Assembly: GCA_034437515.1 (NCBI GenBank)
Contig: DAOTTX010000245.1
Span: forward strand, 1-64,000
From: DAOTTX01 sp034437515
GTDB lineage: Bacteria > Chloroflexota > Anaerolineae > Aggregatilineales > Phototrophicaceae
Direction of reading: 5' to 3'
DNA length: 64,000 nt
The notes below the pieces were generated by a model. It was not told where the DNA came from. It saw only the letters and a list, made by a program, of their open reading frames with translations, and made no database searches. Of this stretch, positions 46,032 through 54,183 are shown piece by piece. Position 1 is the first letter of the stretch. Every line of letters starts with the position of its first letter. The translations under genes and the position numbers were made by a program.

Positions 46032-46424
46032 ATGCCCGCTTATGATTATCGCTGCAAGGATTGCGGCAATCGTTTCTCACTATTTTACAAAACCTACACC
46101 GCTTATGACGATGCAACACCCACCTGCCCGGAATGCGATAGTGCGGCGCTCTCTCGTTTGATCGGGCAGATCAACATGCAAGCCCCGTCGCAGGATTTCA
46201 GCAAGATGTCATCTAATGAGATGCTTTCTGTGATGGAGTCGGGCGATTCACGGCAGGTCGGGGAGATGTTCCAGCAGGTCGGCGGTGCCGATCCGCGCCT
46301 GGGCAAAGACTACCACGACGCGACGCAAAAACTGCTCAAGGGCGAGAGCATGGATAAAGTCGAGCATGATCTAAGCGACAAGCAGCAATCGAAAAAATCG
46401 TCGCCGGGTTCTGCCGGGGAATAG
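46032..46424 (+). CDS. FmdB-family zinc-ribbon protein
   Basis: 130 residues beginning MPAYDYRCKDCGNRF and TPTCPECDS: two CxxC pairs (Cys8/Cys11 and Cys32/Cys35) form the small zinc ribbon of the FmdB family. The C-terminal ~80 residues are polar and helical (MSSNEMLSVMESGDSRQVGE) and longer than the minimal family member. Such proteins are often called regulators, but their role is unproven. GAGGAAAG precedes the ATG. Confidence 0.85.
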   Translation: MPAYDYRCKDCGNRFSLFYKTYTAYDDATPTCPECDSAALSRLIGQINMQAPSQDFSKMSSNEMLSVMESGDSRQVGEMFQQVGGADPRLGKDYHDATQKLLKGESMDKVEHDLSDKQQSKKSSPGSAGE

Positions 46425-46497
46425 TTGCCACCACCACCACGACAGCTTAAAATGGAACATAGATCGAAGAATATGCACCCAACGAGGAGCCTTTACC

Positions 46498-46902
46498 GTG
46501 TCAACCTGGATGGTCATCGAAGACGAACCGGATCTCTACGAGATGGTGCTGGCAATGTACGACATGATGGGCGTGAATGGCCTCTCTTTTGTGGATGGTG
46601 AGGAGGTCATCGCATGGTTGGAAGAAGTCGAGAGCGGCAATTACACCGAGGAACTGCCCGAACTGGCGCTGCTTGACATTCGCCTGCCGGGGAAGATGGA
46701 CGGTTTGCAGGTCGGTCAGCGCATCCGCCAGAGCCAGCACCTGAAAGCCATGCCCATCATCCTGATGACGGCTTATAAGATGTCCCCCATGCAAGAGCAA
46801 GAGGCCATCGAAACCGTCGATGCGGCGGTGCTGCTCTATAAGCCGTTGCCGGGTTACGAGCAGCTCCACGACTTATTTCACAAGGTCATTGAGGGCGGTT
46901 AG
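46498..46902 (+). CDS. Stand-alone receiver-domain response regulator
   Basis: 134 residues from a GTG with GAGGAG eight bases upstream. The acidic pocket (EDEPDLYE), the phosphorylated Asp in LALLDIRLPG, Thr in ILMTAYK and Lys in LLYKPLP are all present, so this is an intact REC domain with no output domain. It probably acts by protein binding or phosphorelay. No kinase gene is adjacent. The last four bases overlap tmk on the other strand. Confidence 0.88.
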   Translation: MSTWMVIEDEPDLYEMVLAMYDMMGVNGLSFVDGEEVIAWLEEVESGNYTEELPELALLDIRLPGKMDGLQVGQRIRQSQHLKAMPIILMTAYKMSPMQEQEAIETVDAAVLLYKPLPGYEQLHDLFHKVIEGG

Positions 46903-47561
46903 TTGTGTCGTCCGTCGGCGTAGCGCAGGCGGGGCAGGTCGAGATACTCTGAGAGTGTCTTGCGAATCTCCCCCTGGATGGCTTCCGGCGTGCCAGCGGC
47001 GCTGATCTCCGTGAAACGGGCTGGCTCCGCGAGTCGTAGTTCGCGGTAGCCCTTATACACACGCTCGTGAAATTCCAGGTTCATATCATCGAGCCGGTTC
47101 CAATCCTCACCGAAGAGCGTGCCCTTCGCCCGGCGGCGCAGCGCCGCCGCCGGCGTGAGTTCCAGCAGCAGCGTGACATCCGGCAAAAGGCCGCCGGTGG
47201 CGAAGCTAATCACATTTTTGAGCGCCTTCAGGCTGAGGCCGTGCCCGTAGCCCTGGTAGGCCAACGTCGAATCGATGTAGCGATCACAGATCACAACGCC
47301 GCCGCCTTCGAGGTGTGGGTTAATCACCTCCGCGACAAGCTGCGCCCGTGACGCACAGAACAGCAACAGTTCGGTGCGGGCGTGCATATCGACATTTTCC
47401 ATGTTATCCAGCAAAATCTCGCGCACCTGATTCCCGATAGATGTACCGCCGGGTTCGCGGGTATAAAGCACGTCATAGCCGCATTGTTCGAGGTAATCAA
47501 CGGTCAGGCGGGCCTGCGTGGTCTTGCCACTACCATCGACGCCTTCAAAGGTAATAAACAT
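46899..47561 (-). CDS. tmk: Thymidylate kinase
   Basis: 220 residues from MFITFEGVDG; the P-loop GVDGSGKTTQ, the DRYIDSTLAYQG substrate motif and the lid RAKGTLFGEDWNRLDD identify dTMP kinase, which makes dTDP from dTMP and ATP. The longer frame from 47738 runs into the preceding lipoprotein gene and is not used. Its ATG lies two bases after the lipoprotein stop, so translation is probably coupled. Confidence 0.95.
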   Translation of the reverse strand: MFITFEGVDGSGKTTQARLTVDYLEQCGYDVLYTREPGGTSIGNQVREILLDNMENVDMHARTELLLFCASRAQLVAEVINPHLEGGGVVICDRYIDSTLAYQGYGHGLSLKALKNVISFATGGLLPDVTLLLELTPAAALRRRAKGTLFGEDWNRLDDMNLEFHERVYKGYRELRLAEPARFTEISAAGTPEAIQGEIRKTLSEYLDLPRLRYADGRHN

Positions 47562-47563
47562 GA

Positions 47564-49228
47564 TTACTCGTCCTCGTCCTCTTCCTCGTCCTCGACGGCG
47601 ATCTGTGCATCCAGCGCGGCGAGTGCCGTTTCCAGATCCGGCGCGGAGCTGACCGCAACTTCGCTGTTCTCGCTTACGTCGGCATAACTGGCAGTGTCGA
47701 TCTGCAAGCAAAGCACATCGTCCTCGCCCTGCCAGCAAGCCGCACGGTTCGGTTGGGTTTCGGCGTCACTGCCCTGTCGTGCCTCGGCGAATGTCTGATA
47801 AGCCTCGATGAACTCGTCGGCGTCTTCGGGTGTGTCCCAGGCGAACCGCGCCACCCAGATATACTCATCGCGTGTCGGGTGATAGTAGAGAATATAGCTG
47901 TCCCCGCCCCAGCCGGTTGCAGCGGCATCGACGGTCGCTTCATCGAGCTGCGTACTGAGGTACTGCCGCAAATAGAACTCGCCGAGCGTGTCATCACGGA
48001 TTTCTACCCAGGCGTCAACCGTAAATTCCTCTTCTTCGACGGCATTTTCCAGCGTGATGATTTCTTCGGTGGCTTCAGCATCCACTACTTCATCGTCGAT
48101 TTCTTCGTCGGCAGCGGCTTCGCCTGAAGCACCCCCTGCCAGGCCACCCCCGCCAGCAAGTCCGCCTGCTGGCGCGGCGGGTGCCGGGGCATTAATGTCA
48201 AAGACGTCGATGAGTTCGTCCAGCGTGATGACTTCGACATCAACCGGGGCATCCCCGGCAAAGTAGCGATCCGGGTGAATGATATGCTCGGTCGATTGGG
48301 GGCGCTCGGAAGGTTCCAGGTAGGCACAGTTGACGAACACCCACGCATTGACGAACTCTAGCGGGTCTGCATCCGGGTCAAATTCGGTGGCCGGGTCGCT
48401 GCTGGCTTCCAGCACTTCGGCTTCCAGGCAGGCGGGTGTGTCTTCGAGTGACACTTCACCGTCGAGCATGGCCTGCCCGCGCTCATAGAGTGCCTGTACG
48501 AATGCCTCACCCTCTACCAACGGGAACAGGAGTTCCGCCTGGATGATCTGCGGGGTGCCATCGGTAAAACGATCCTGGGTCATATCCGCATAGGTGATTT
48601 CAGCGATGGTTTCGGCGTCGTCGCGGGTTTGTAGGTAAAGGCTGTTCGTCCATGAGGCATCCCCTTCGTAGAGGGACTTCGCCGTCAGCCGTGTATCTAA
48701 TGTGCTGCGCAGCGACGTGATGACCGAACGTAAATTCAAATTGTCGGAGTTATTCTGAAGCGAATTGACGTACTCATGCCCGTAGACGACGAGTTCTTCT
48801 TCGGTGTAACTTTCGATCTCTGAACGGGCACAATCATCACTGGTGGTGAAAAGCACCCGAACATCTTCATCGTAATATGCATACGCAGGCGGGAGTTGCA
48901 AATCCCTGAAGGCATTCAAGACTTCCGTGTCATCCGATGCGAGGTCAAAGGCATGCCAGAAACGCTCGTGCTCGGTGACGGTCCCCGCGCCACTGTATAA
49001 GCGAGCTGGCCCACGACCAAAGACGTTCAAGATGCGGTTACAATTGATGAAATCGTTCGGGGGTAAAGATGAATTCGCCTGAGACAGTTCACGGGCCTCA
49101 TGGATACCCTGGCGTACTTCGGTCATTTGATTGCGCGCTTCCTCGCGGAAGATCCCTGGCCCATCTGGGGAGCAAGCGACCAGAATCAGGGCAAGCATCA
49201 GCAGCAGGAAAGAAATATGTTTTCTCAT
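47564..49228 (-). CDS. Lipoprotein related to gluzincin-like peptidases but with a broken active site
   Basis: 554 residues; lipobox ILVAC. The region around 150-200 reads LVVYGHEYVNSLQNNSDNLN, TRLTAKSLYEGDASWTNSL, which matches the layout of a family of secreted proteins that normally have HEYTHALQDQ...EGDA (HExxH plus a distal Glu). Here the second His is Asn, so zinc catalysis is very unlikely. The C-terminal part (GWGGDSYILYY, VARFAWDTPEDADEFIEAYQ) matches the same proteins. A Gly/Ala and Glu-rich linker sits near 340-400. Identification of the family is from memory of the pattern, not a search. It overlaps nothing but is followed two bases later by tmk. Confidence 0.6.
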   Translation of the reverse strand: MRKHISFLLLMLALILVACSPDGPGIFREEARNQMTEVRQGIHEARELSQANSSLPPNDFINCNRILNVFGRGPARLYSGAGTVTEHERFWHAFDLASDDTEVLNAFRDLQLPPAYAYYDEDVRVLFTTSDDCARSEIESYTEEELVVYGHEYVNSLQNNSDNLNLRSVITSLRSTLDTRLTAKSLYEGDASWTNSLYLQTRDDAETIAEITYADMTQDRFTDGTPQIIQAELLFPLVEGEAFVQALYERGQAMLDGEVSLEDTPACLEAEVLEASSDPATEFDPDADPLEFVNAWVFVNCAYLEPSERPQSTEHIIHPDRYFAGDAPVDVEVITLDELIDVFDINAPAPAAPAGGLAGGGGLAGGASGEAAADEEIDDEVVDAEATEEIITLENAVEEEEFTVDAWVEIRDDTLGEFYLRQYLSTQLDEATVDAAATGWGGDSYILYYHPTRDEYIWVARFAWDTPEDADEFIEAYQTFAEARQGSDAETQPNRAACWQGEDDVLCLQIDTASYADVSENSEVAVSSAPDLETALAALDAQIAVEDEEEDEDE

Positions 49229-49442
49229 TATCGGCTCTACTTCTCAGGTATTTGTCGGCGTAAACGCTGCTTATCTTTCCACAAGAATGGAATTTTTGAA
49301 ATAAGCAACTCACGGTTTTCATGGAAAGTAGCCCGTTCTACAATGGAAACATGAGCGTAAACCCCTTCTTCACCCCATACAGCATGTAACACCAAAATGC
49401 AGAACTTCAAAAGTTCTTGTGTAGATCAAATGGAGGCAACTC

Positions 49443-49802
49443 ATGGCAAAGAAATTCTCCCCACCGACCCTGGCAGAAATCGCCTATAAGTATCTTGGGA
49501 TGCACCAGCAGCCTGTCCGTACTGCGGATTACGAAAAGCTGCAAGACCTATTCACACGCACGCTGATGCGCACCCGCGATGGCGAAGAAATCCGGGCGGC
49601 GCTGGCGCTGGATACGCAACGTAAACTGCCAGTGCAGATGAAAAGCCCCGCTTACGAGCGTCTTTTGATACTGGAGGGGCGTAACATCCGGTTGTTGCGC
49701 GAATATGCGCAGGAGATGTACGAATTCGGCCCGGAGTTTGCCGATTACGCTGACCGGCTGTGGGTCGAGGCCAAGCAGCTCGAAGACCAGGCCGGAGACT
49801 AA
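49443..49802 (+). CDS. Hypothetical helical protein
   Basis: 119 residues, soluble and helical (AEIAYKYLGMHQQPVRTADY, YERLLILEGRNIRLLREYAQ), with TGGAGG before the ATG. No recognised motif. It precedes the M28 peptidase gene by 112 bases, which contain a separate promoter. Function unknown. Confidence 0.65.
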   Translation: MAKKFSPPTLAEIAYKYLGMHQQPVRTADYEKLQDLFTRTLMRTRDGEEIRAALALDTQRKLPVQMKSPAYERLLILEGRNIRLLREYAQEMYEFGPEFADYADRLWVEAKQLEDQAGD

Positions 49803-49842
49803 ACGCACACCTGACGCCTGTACCACGTTGTAGCGTCACCGG

Positions 49843-49870
49843 TTTACATCCGCTGGCGTTAGCATACAAT
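49843..49870 (+). promoter_or_regulatory. Promoter of the M28 peptidase gene
   Basis: TTTACA at 49843-49848 and TACAAT at 49865-49870, with a 16-base spacer, each differ from the sigma-70 consensus by one base. The ATG is 44 bases downstream. Confidence 0.55.
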
Positions 49871-49914
49871 AGAGGTAATGACTGAGATGATAAGAGACGA
49901 TCGCGGTGATCCCT

Positions 49915-51330
49915 ATGACACGTTCCACTCGTAAAGTGTTTTTCGTGCTAGTCTGGTTGAGCTTCGTAACTATCGCTTGCAACTTGAGTTCAACGACGGA
50001 GACACCACCTACGCTCGTCCCACGCGGCAGCCTCAACAATGGCCCGGCACCGACCGCCCAGGCCACGCTTGGTCTGCAAGACCCGGTTGGTGGTGGTGGT
50101 GGCAACAGCGACCAGAGCGTGCAGAGTGGGTCGCCCGTGCTACAGGTCGAAGATCGTCTGTACCAGATGATGCAGGAAGTTAACGCGGATAACCTGTACC
50201 GGCACGTTGAGGCGCTGGTAGGCTTCCGCACACGGCATGTCAACTCATCGCAGACTTCCGCGACTGAGGGCATCGGTGCGGCCCGGCGTTACATCTACGA
50301 CCAGATGACGCTGATCCAGAACCAGTCCCCGGCGGATGTCAACTTTACCATCATGGAACATCCCTTCCAGGCAACGACGGGGGACGGCAAAACCACCCAA
50401 CAATACAACGTCGTCGGGTATCTACAAGGGACGGAAACCGGCGCAGGTACCATCGTGATCGGCGCACATTATGACAGCCGCGCCGATGACCTGCTCGACG
50501 CGAGCGGCAACGCCCCCGGCGCGGCAGATAATGGCTCCGGTGTGGCGGTAGTGCTGGAACTGGCCCGCATCCTGAGCCAGAAACCGCCGCGTGCCACTGT
50601 GATGTTCGTGTTATTTTCCGCAGAAGAGCACAACCGGCAGGGCAGCCGCACCTTCGTGCGTGACTACATCAAACAATACGATGTTGATCTGATTGCGATG
50701 ATTAACATCGACACCGTCGGCAGCGTCAACAACACGCAAGGGGAAATTAATAACACGGAGATCCGGGCGTACTCGTCGGATCAACCGGCCTCGCGGCAGT
50801 TGGCACGCATGGCAGATTTTATGCAATTCGGTTATGGGCTGACCGACGAAACCCTCAAGGTCAACGTGATGAACGACCTCGACCGTGAAGGGCGCTTCGG
50901 TGACCACTTCTCATTTGACGAAGAAGGATACCCGGCGGTGCGCTTTATCGAGGCGTTTGAAGACCACTATAACCGTGAAACCCGCGATACGCTGGATAAG
51001 ATCGAGCCGGAATACATGGTCAGCGCCACACAGACCATCCTCAGCTACATGATGGCGCTTTCCGACGGCCCGCGCCCGCCGGAAAATATCAGCCTGCGCG
51101 ACGACGGCAACGGGATGCGCTCCCTGGTGTGGGACCCGGTATCGGGCGCAGACCAATATTACGTGGTGCTGCGCCGTCCGGGGTCACTGGCCTATGACAA
51201 CTGGTTCCCCTGGAACGACAATATCACCAACCCGACCGACATCTGGGGGGACTATGCCGCCCTCGCCATCGCCGCTGTTGATGAAAGTGGCGTCATTGGC
51301 CCGCTGTCCGCAGAGTACGTCATTCAGTAG
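49915..51330 (+). CDS. M28-family zinc peptidase, lipoprotein
   Basis: 471 residues from ATG (a GTG three codons upstream is possible). The lipobox SFVTIAC lipidates Cys22; a Pro/Gly/Thr-rich linker follows to about residue 75. The M28 metal ligands are present: His185 (GAHYDSR), Asp205 (AADNGSG), Glu237/238 (FSAEEHN), Asp266 (NIDTVG) and His331 (GDHFSF). A fibronectin-III-like unit (about 385-471, SLRDDGNGMRSLVWDPVSGA) closes the protein. It is probably an aminopeptidase on the outside of the membrane. Confidence 0.92.
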   Translation: MTRSTRKVFFVLVWLSFVTIACNLSSTTETPPTLVPRGSLNNGPAPTAQATLGLQDPVGGGGGNSDQSVQSGSPVLQVEDRLYQMMQEVNADNLYRHVEALVGFRTRHVNSSQTSATEGIGAARRYIYDQMTLIQNQSPADVNFTIMEHPFQATTGDGKTTQQYNVVGYLQGTETGAGTIVIGAHYDSRADDLLDASGNAPGAADNGSGVAVVLELARILSQKPPRATVMFVLFSAEEHNRQGSRTFVRDYIKQYDVDLIAMINIDTVGSVNNTQGEINNTEIRAYSSDQPASRQLARMADFMQFGYGLTDETLKVNVMNDLDREGRFGDHFSFDEEGYPAVRFIEAFEDHYNRETRDTLDKIEPEYMVSATQTILSYMMALSDGPRPPENISLRDDGNGMRSLVWDPVSGADQYYVVLRRPGSLAYDNWFPWNDNITNPTDIWGDYAALAIAAVDESGVIGPLSAEYVIQ

Positions 51331-51363
51331 TATTTATATTTTTCTCGTAGAAAGAAGACTTGT

Positions 51364-51771
51364 ATGTCGAACGTGATCCCTGACAACCTGAAGAATTTAC
51401 TCGAAGAACCTATCGTCGTCGGTTTGGTGACGACCATGCCGGATGGACACCCACAGGCGACACCGGTCTGGTGCAGTTATGACGGTGAGCATATCCTCGT
51501 CAACTCCACTAATTCACGGCAGAAGGACGAAAACATGCGCGAGCGTCCGCGGGTGACGGTGCTGGCGATCAACCCGGAAAATCCGTATAACTACCTGGAA
51601 GTGCGCGGCGAAGTGGTGGAAATCACGGAGGAAGGGGCGCTCGAGCACATCCACCAATTGTCGAAATTGTATTTCAATCGTGATGATTTCTACGCCAATA
51701 CCCCGGAACTACGCGGCAAAGAGACACGGGTGATCTACAAGATCAAACCCTTGCACGTCACCGGGCAATAA
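51364..51771 (+). CDS. PPOX-class (F420/FMN-type) oxidoreductase
   Basis: 135 residues of the split-barrel pyridoxamine-phosphate-oxidase superfamily. The length and pattern VVGLVTTMPDGHPQATPVWC, ILVNSTNSRQKDENMRERPR and YLEVRGEVVEI agree with the TIGR03618-type F420-dependent group. Cofactor use (F420 or FMN) cannot be told from this alone. GAAAGAAG precedes the ATG. Confidence 0.85.
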   Translation: MSNVIPDNLKNLLEEPIVVGLVTTMPDGHPQATPVWCSYDGEHILVNSTNSRQKDENMRERPRVTVLAINPENPYNYLEVRGEVVEITEEGALEHIHQLSKLYFNRDDFYANTPELRGKETRVIYKIKPLHVTGQ

Positions 51772-51776
51772 AACAA

Positions 51777-51807
51777 ACGGGCGGGGCAACGATCCCCACC
51801 CGCCCGT
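51777..51807. terminator. Convergent hairpin terminator
   Basis: ACGGGCGGG pairs with CCCGCCCGT, with further G/C pairing in the loop, six bases after the PPOX stop and 13 bases before the stop of the SH3 gene on the other strand. It probably serves both strands. Confidence 0.65.
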
Positions 51808-51819
51808 CGCTATTTCGCC

Positions 51820-52851
51820 TTAGTCTACAACCGGGATGGAAAGATCACCGGAATTACGGAGTGCGCCGTTATCGGCGAAGATCCAGCCGACAGCCGCTGA
51901 CCCATTGCGACATTCTGTACTCAGCAAGAACCAGGTGCCAGTCGCGTTCTGCCCGGCGATGATGTGCTCACGTCCGCCGGCAATCTCGCAGATCGGCGCA
52001 GCGTTCACCGAAGGCGCGGTGCGGACGGCAAACGGGATCGAAATGTAGAGGCGCGGCGGGAAGATTTCGCCGTCTACTGGCACCACCGGCACATTCGTCA
52101 GGTTGCCGCGAATAATGACCAGTGTCCCGTTGATCCAGCCGCGCAGACCACCAGCTTCAACCAGCCACCAAGAGCGATCATCGTTACGCCCACGTACTAG
52201 CAGACGATCCCCGCCGACGACCTGCCCGACGACCGTGTACTGCGGGCCATCACCGCTGCGCAGGTTGATCGGCCCTGGTGAGGCCGCGACCAGATAACCG
52301 GCTTCGTTCTCCCCGGCGTTCGGTGGATTTACCGAGCGGGTTGGGGCGCTGTTCAACGGAATGGACGGACTGGTGATGTCGTCCGCATCGTCTTCGAGTC
52401 CTTCAAAGAGCACGACATCGCTTTCAAAGGCTGACTCAAGTTCGGTGCAAGTGCCAAGTGTGGCGTAGACGGTCTGTGCGCGGAAGCCGTTCCCGGCGAG
52501 GCTGGTCACACGTAGCAAAATGGGATTGACGGTCGGCGGGCTTGTCCATGCAAATGACGCCCCCGGCTTGACCGAGATGCTCGACCCGACGAACGAAGAA
52601 TCCTGTACCGGGCCAAAGATCACCTGACCGGCACCATCGACGGCGGCGATCTCAAAGACTTCGCGCCCGTTGCCGGTGTTATCCCGGTCGAGTTCGATGC
52701 TGCCGCCCTGGCTGGTGAAGCCATCGCAACCCGGCACCCAGTTGAGCGTGTTGGTGGTGGCGGCCTGGGTCACGCTGACCTGGGCCAGAATTAACAGCGC
52801 GAAGACGAGCATCACGCCGAATTTACGCGAGAATAAGTGCTGTTTAACCAT
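51820..52851 (-). CDS. Secreted SH3-domain protein
   Basis: 343 residues from MVKQHLFSRK (ATG with AGGGAAAAG upstream; the longer frame from 52911 lacks a ribosome site). The signal peptide ends VSVTQA. A beta-rich domain with Cys pairs (WVPGCDGFTSQGGSIELDRD, LGTCTELES) occupies about 30-150; two SH3b-like units follow (PGPINLRSGDGPQYTVVGQV with WWLVEAGGLRGWI, and FAVRTAPSVNAAPICEI with GTWFLL). It is the third SH3 protein in the window and probably wall-associated. Confidence 0.8.
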   Translation of the reverse strand: MVKQHLFSRKFGVMLVFALLILAQVSVTQAATTNTLNWVPGCDGFTSQGGSIELDRDNTGNGREVFEIAAVDGAGQVIFGPVQDSSFVGSSISVKPGASFAWTSPPTVNPILLRVTSLAGNGFRAQTVYATLGTCTELESAFESDVVLFEGLEDDADDITSPSIPLNSAPTRSVNPPNAGENEAGYLVAASPGPINLRSGDGPQYTVVGQVVGGDRLLVRGRNDDRSWWLVEAGGLRGWINGTLVIIRGNLTNVPVVPVDGEIFPPRLYISIPFAVRTAPSVNAAPICEIAGGREHIIAGQNATGTWFLLSTECRNGSAAVGWIFADNGALRNSGDLSIPVVD

Positions 52852-53066
52852 TCGCTTTTCCCTTATATTTTGTGTAGAACGCATACAGGCCACAATTAAC
52901 GTGCAACCCATTTCCCTATTCTGATGGATATTGACGTTTTTGACAATTAATTTGCCGTATGGCTGTGGCTAGAGTTTATCTACACCGTCGATTAGTCGTC
53001 AGGCAATGCACCAAAAGCATTGTGTACAATAGAAGGCATATCTGACAGATGATGAGAGTGAATGCT

Positions 53067-53990
53067 ATGCTGTTACGATCAATCACACGACTGTTTCTTC
53101 TGCTCATCTTCGCGCTGAGTGTCGGCCTGGTTCCGGCACAGTCACAGGAAGCACCGCCCACATGGGACGGCGAGTCGCGCTTTACTGTGCTGGTCATGGG
53201 GATGGATCGCCGACCGACCGACCGCGACCCCTTCCAGACACGCACGGATGCCATCATCCTGTTGAGCATTGACCCCGCCAACGAACGCATCGGAATGCTG
53301 CATATCCCTCGTGACTTGCATCTGACACCACCAGATTCGCCCTATTTCGTGCGGGTCAATACGCTGCTGCAACAGGGCGAGGACTTGCAAGAAGGCTACG
53401 GCCCTTATTACGTGATGGACACGTTGCAATACAACCTGGGTATCTACATCGACCGCTACATGCTGTTTGACTTCACCGCGTTCGAGGCGATTGTGGATGC
53501 TATGGGTGGTGTAGAAATTGAACTCAGCTACATCATCAACGACCCCACCTACCCGGATCGCGGGCGGGGCTACGATCCGTTTTATCTCTCCGCAGGCACA
53601 CACACCCTTGACGGCTACGACGCGCTACGCTTTGCGCGCACCCGGCACGGTGATAACGACTATGTGCGCGGGATGCGCCAGATGCAGGTGGCACGCGCCA
53701 TCTACCAACGTGCCAGTAACCCGGACGTGTTCGAGCAACTGGTCGATAACGCGCCACAACTGCTTGAAGACCTTGAAGATAACGTCTATACTGATCTTTC
53801 GTTACGACAGATAATCGCGCTGGCACGGGCGGCGCGCCAACTCGACGCCGAGGACATCGTGACCGGGTCTATCAACGAAGCCAATATCAGATCTCACCGG
53901 CAGGTGGGCGACGGTCTGATCAAAATACCGGATCGCCGCACCCTTACTGATCGCATGATCGAGGTATTTGGTGAAAATTACGGCGGATAG
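53067..53990 (+). CDS. LCP (LytR-CpsA-Psr) family protein
   Basis: 307 residues from MLLRSITRLF, with GAGAG eight bases upstream (two ATGs at 53049/53052 are alternatives). A signal-peptide-like helix ends PAQSQ. The LCP domain is clear: FTVLVMGMDRRPTDRDPFQTR, RTDAIILLSIDP, MLHIPRDLHL, VDAMGGVEIEL and ALRFARTRHGDNDYVRGMRQ (the phosphate-binding Arg set). LCP enzymes transfer lipid-linked glycans to peptidoglycan. It has a cleavable-looking signal instead of the usual N-terminal anchor. A hairpin follows 45 bases after its stop. Confidence 0.9.
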   Translation: MLLRSITRLFLLLIFALSVGLVPAQSQEAPPTWDGESRFTVLVMGMDRRPTDRDPFQTRTDAIILLSIDPANERIGMLHIPRDLHLTPPDSPYFVRVNTLLQQGEDLQEGYGPYYVMDTLQYNLGIYIDRYMLFDFTAFEAIVDAMGGVEIELSYIINDPTYPDRGRGYDPFYLSAGTHTLDGYDALRFARTRHGDNDYVRGMRQMQVARAIYQRASNPDVFEQLVDNAPQLLEDLEDNVYTDLSLRQIIALARAARQLDAEDIVTGSINEANIRSHRQVGDGLIKIPDRRTLTDRMIEVFGENYGG

Positions 53991-54018
53991 CATTATCCTG
54001 CTGTTAAAACGAGATTAA

Positions 54019-54027
54019 TGCTATAAT
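54019..54027 (+). promoter_or_regulatory. Extended -10 promoter of the mrp operon
   Basis: TGCTATAAT, a perfect extended -10, lies 157 bases before the mrpA start. It implies a 5-prime leader of about 150 bases beginning near 54034. Confidence 0.5.
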
Positions 54028-54034
54028 GATGTTC

Positions 54035-54140
54035 TCCCCCAATAATTGGGGGAATGCTATTTTATTCTATATTTTTAATATAGATGAGATTTCCCTGATC
54101 CAGGTAATTTTTTTATCCATACCAATAAATCCTCTTTAGA
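54035..54140 (+). promoter_or_regulatory. Structured leader of the mrp operon
   Basis: Three inverted repeats occur in the predicted leader: TCCCCCAAT/ATTGGGGGA (54035-54053), TCTATATT/AATATAGA (54066-54084) and AATAAAT/ATTTATT (about 54124-54150). The first could instead be the terminator of the LCP gene. No known riboswitch consensus could be confirmed by eye. Confidence 0.4.
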
Positions 54141-54183
54141 CTAAATTTATTGCGGTGTTCGAAATAAAGCGACGGAGGTCTGC

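Noticed and set aside
47562..47738. Longer N-terminus for tmk
   Set aside because: The extra 59 codons are Arg/Cys-rich shadow sequence of the lipoprotein gene; the P-loop starts right after the chosen ATG.
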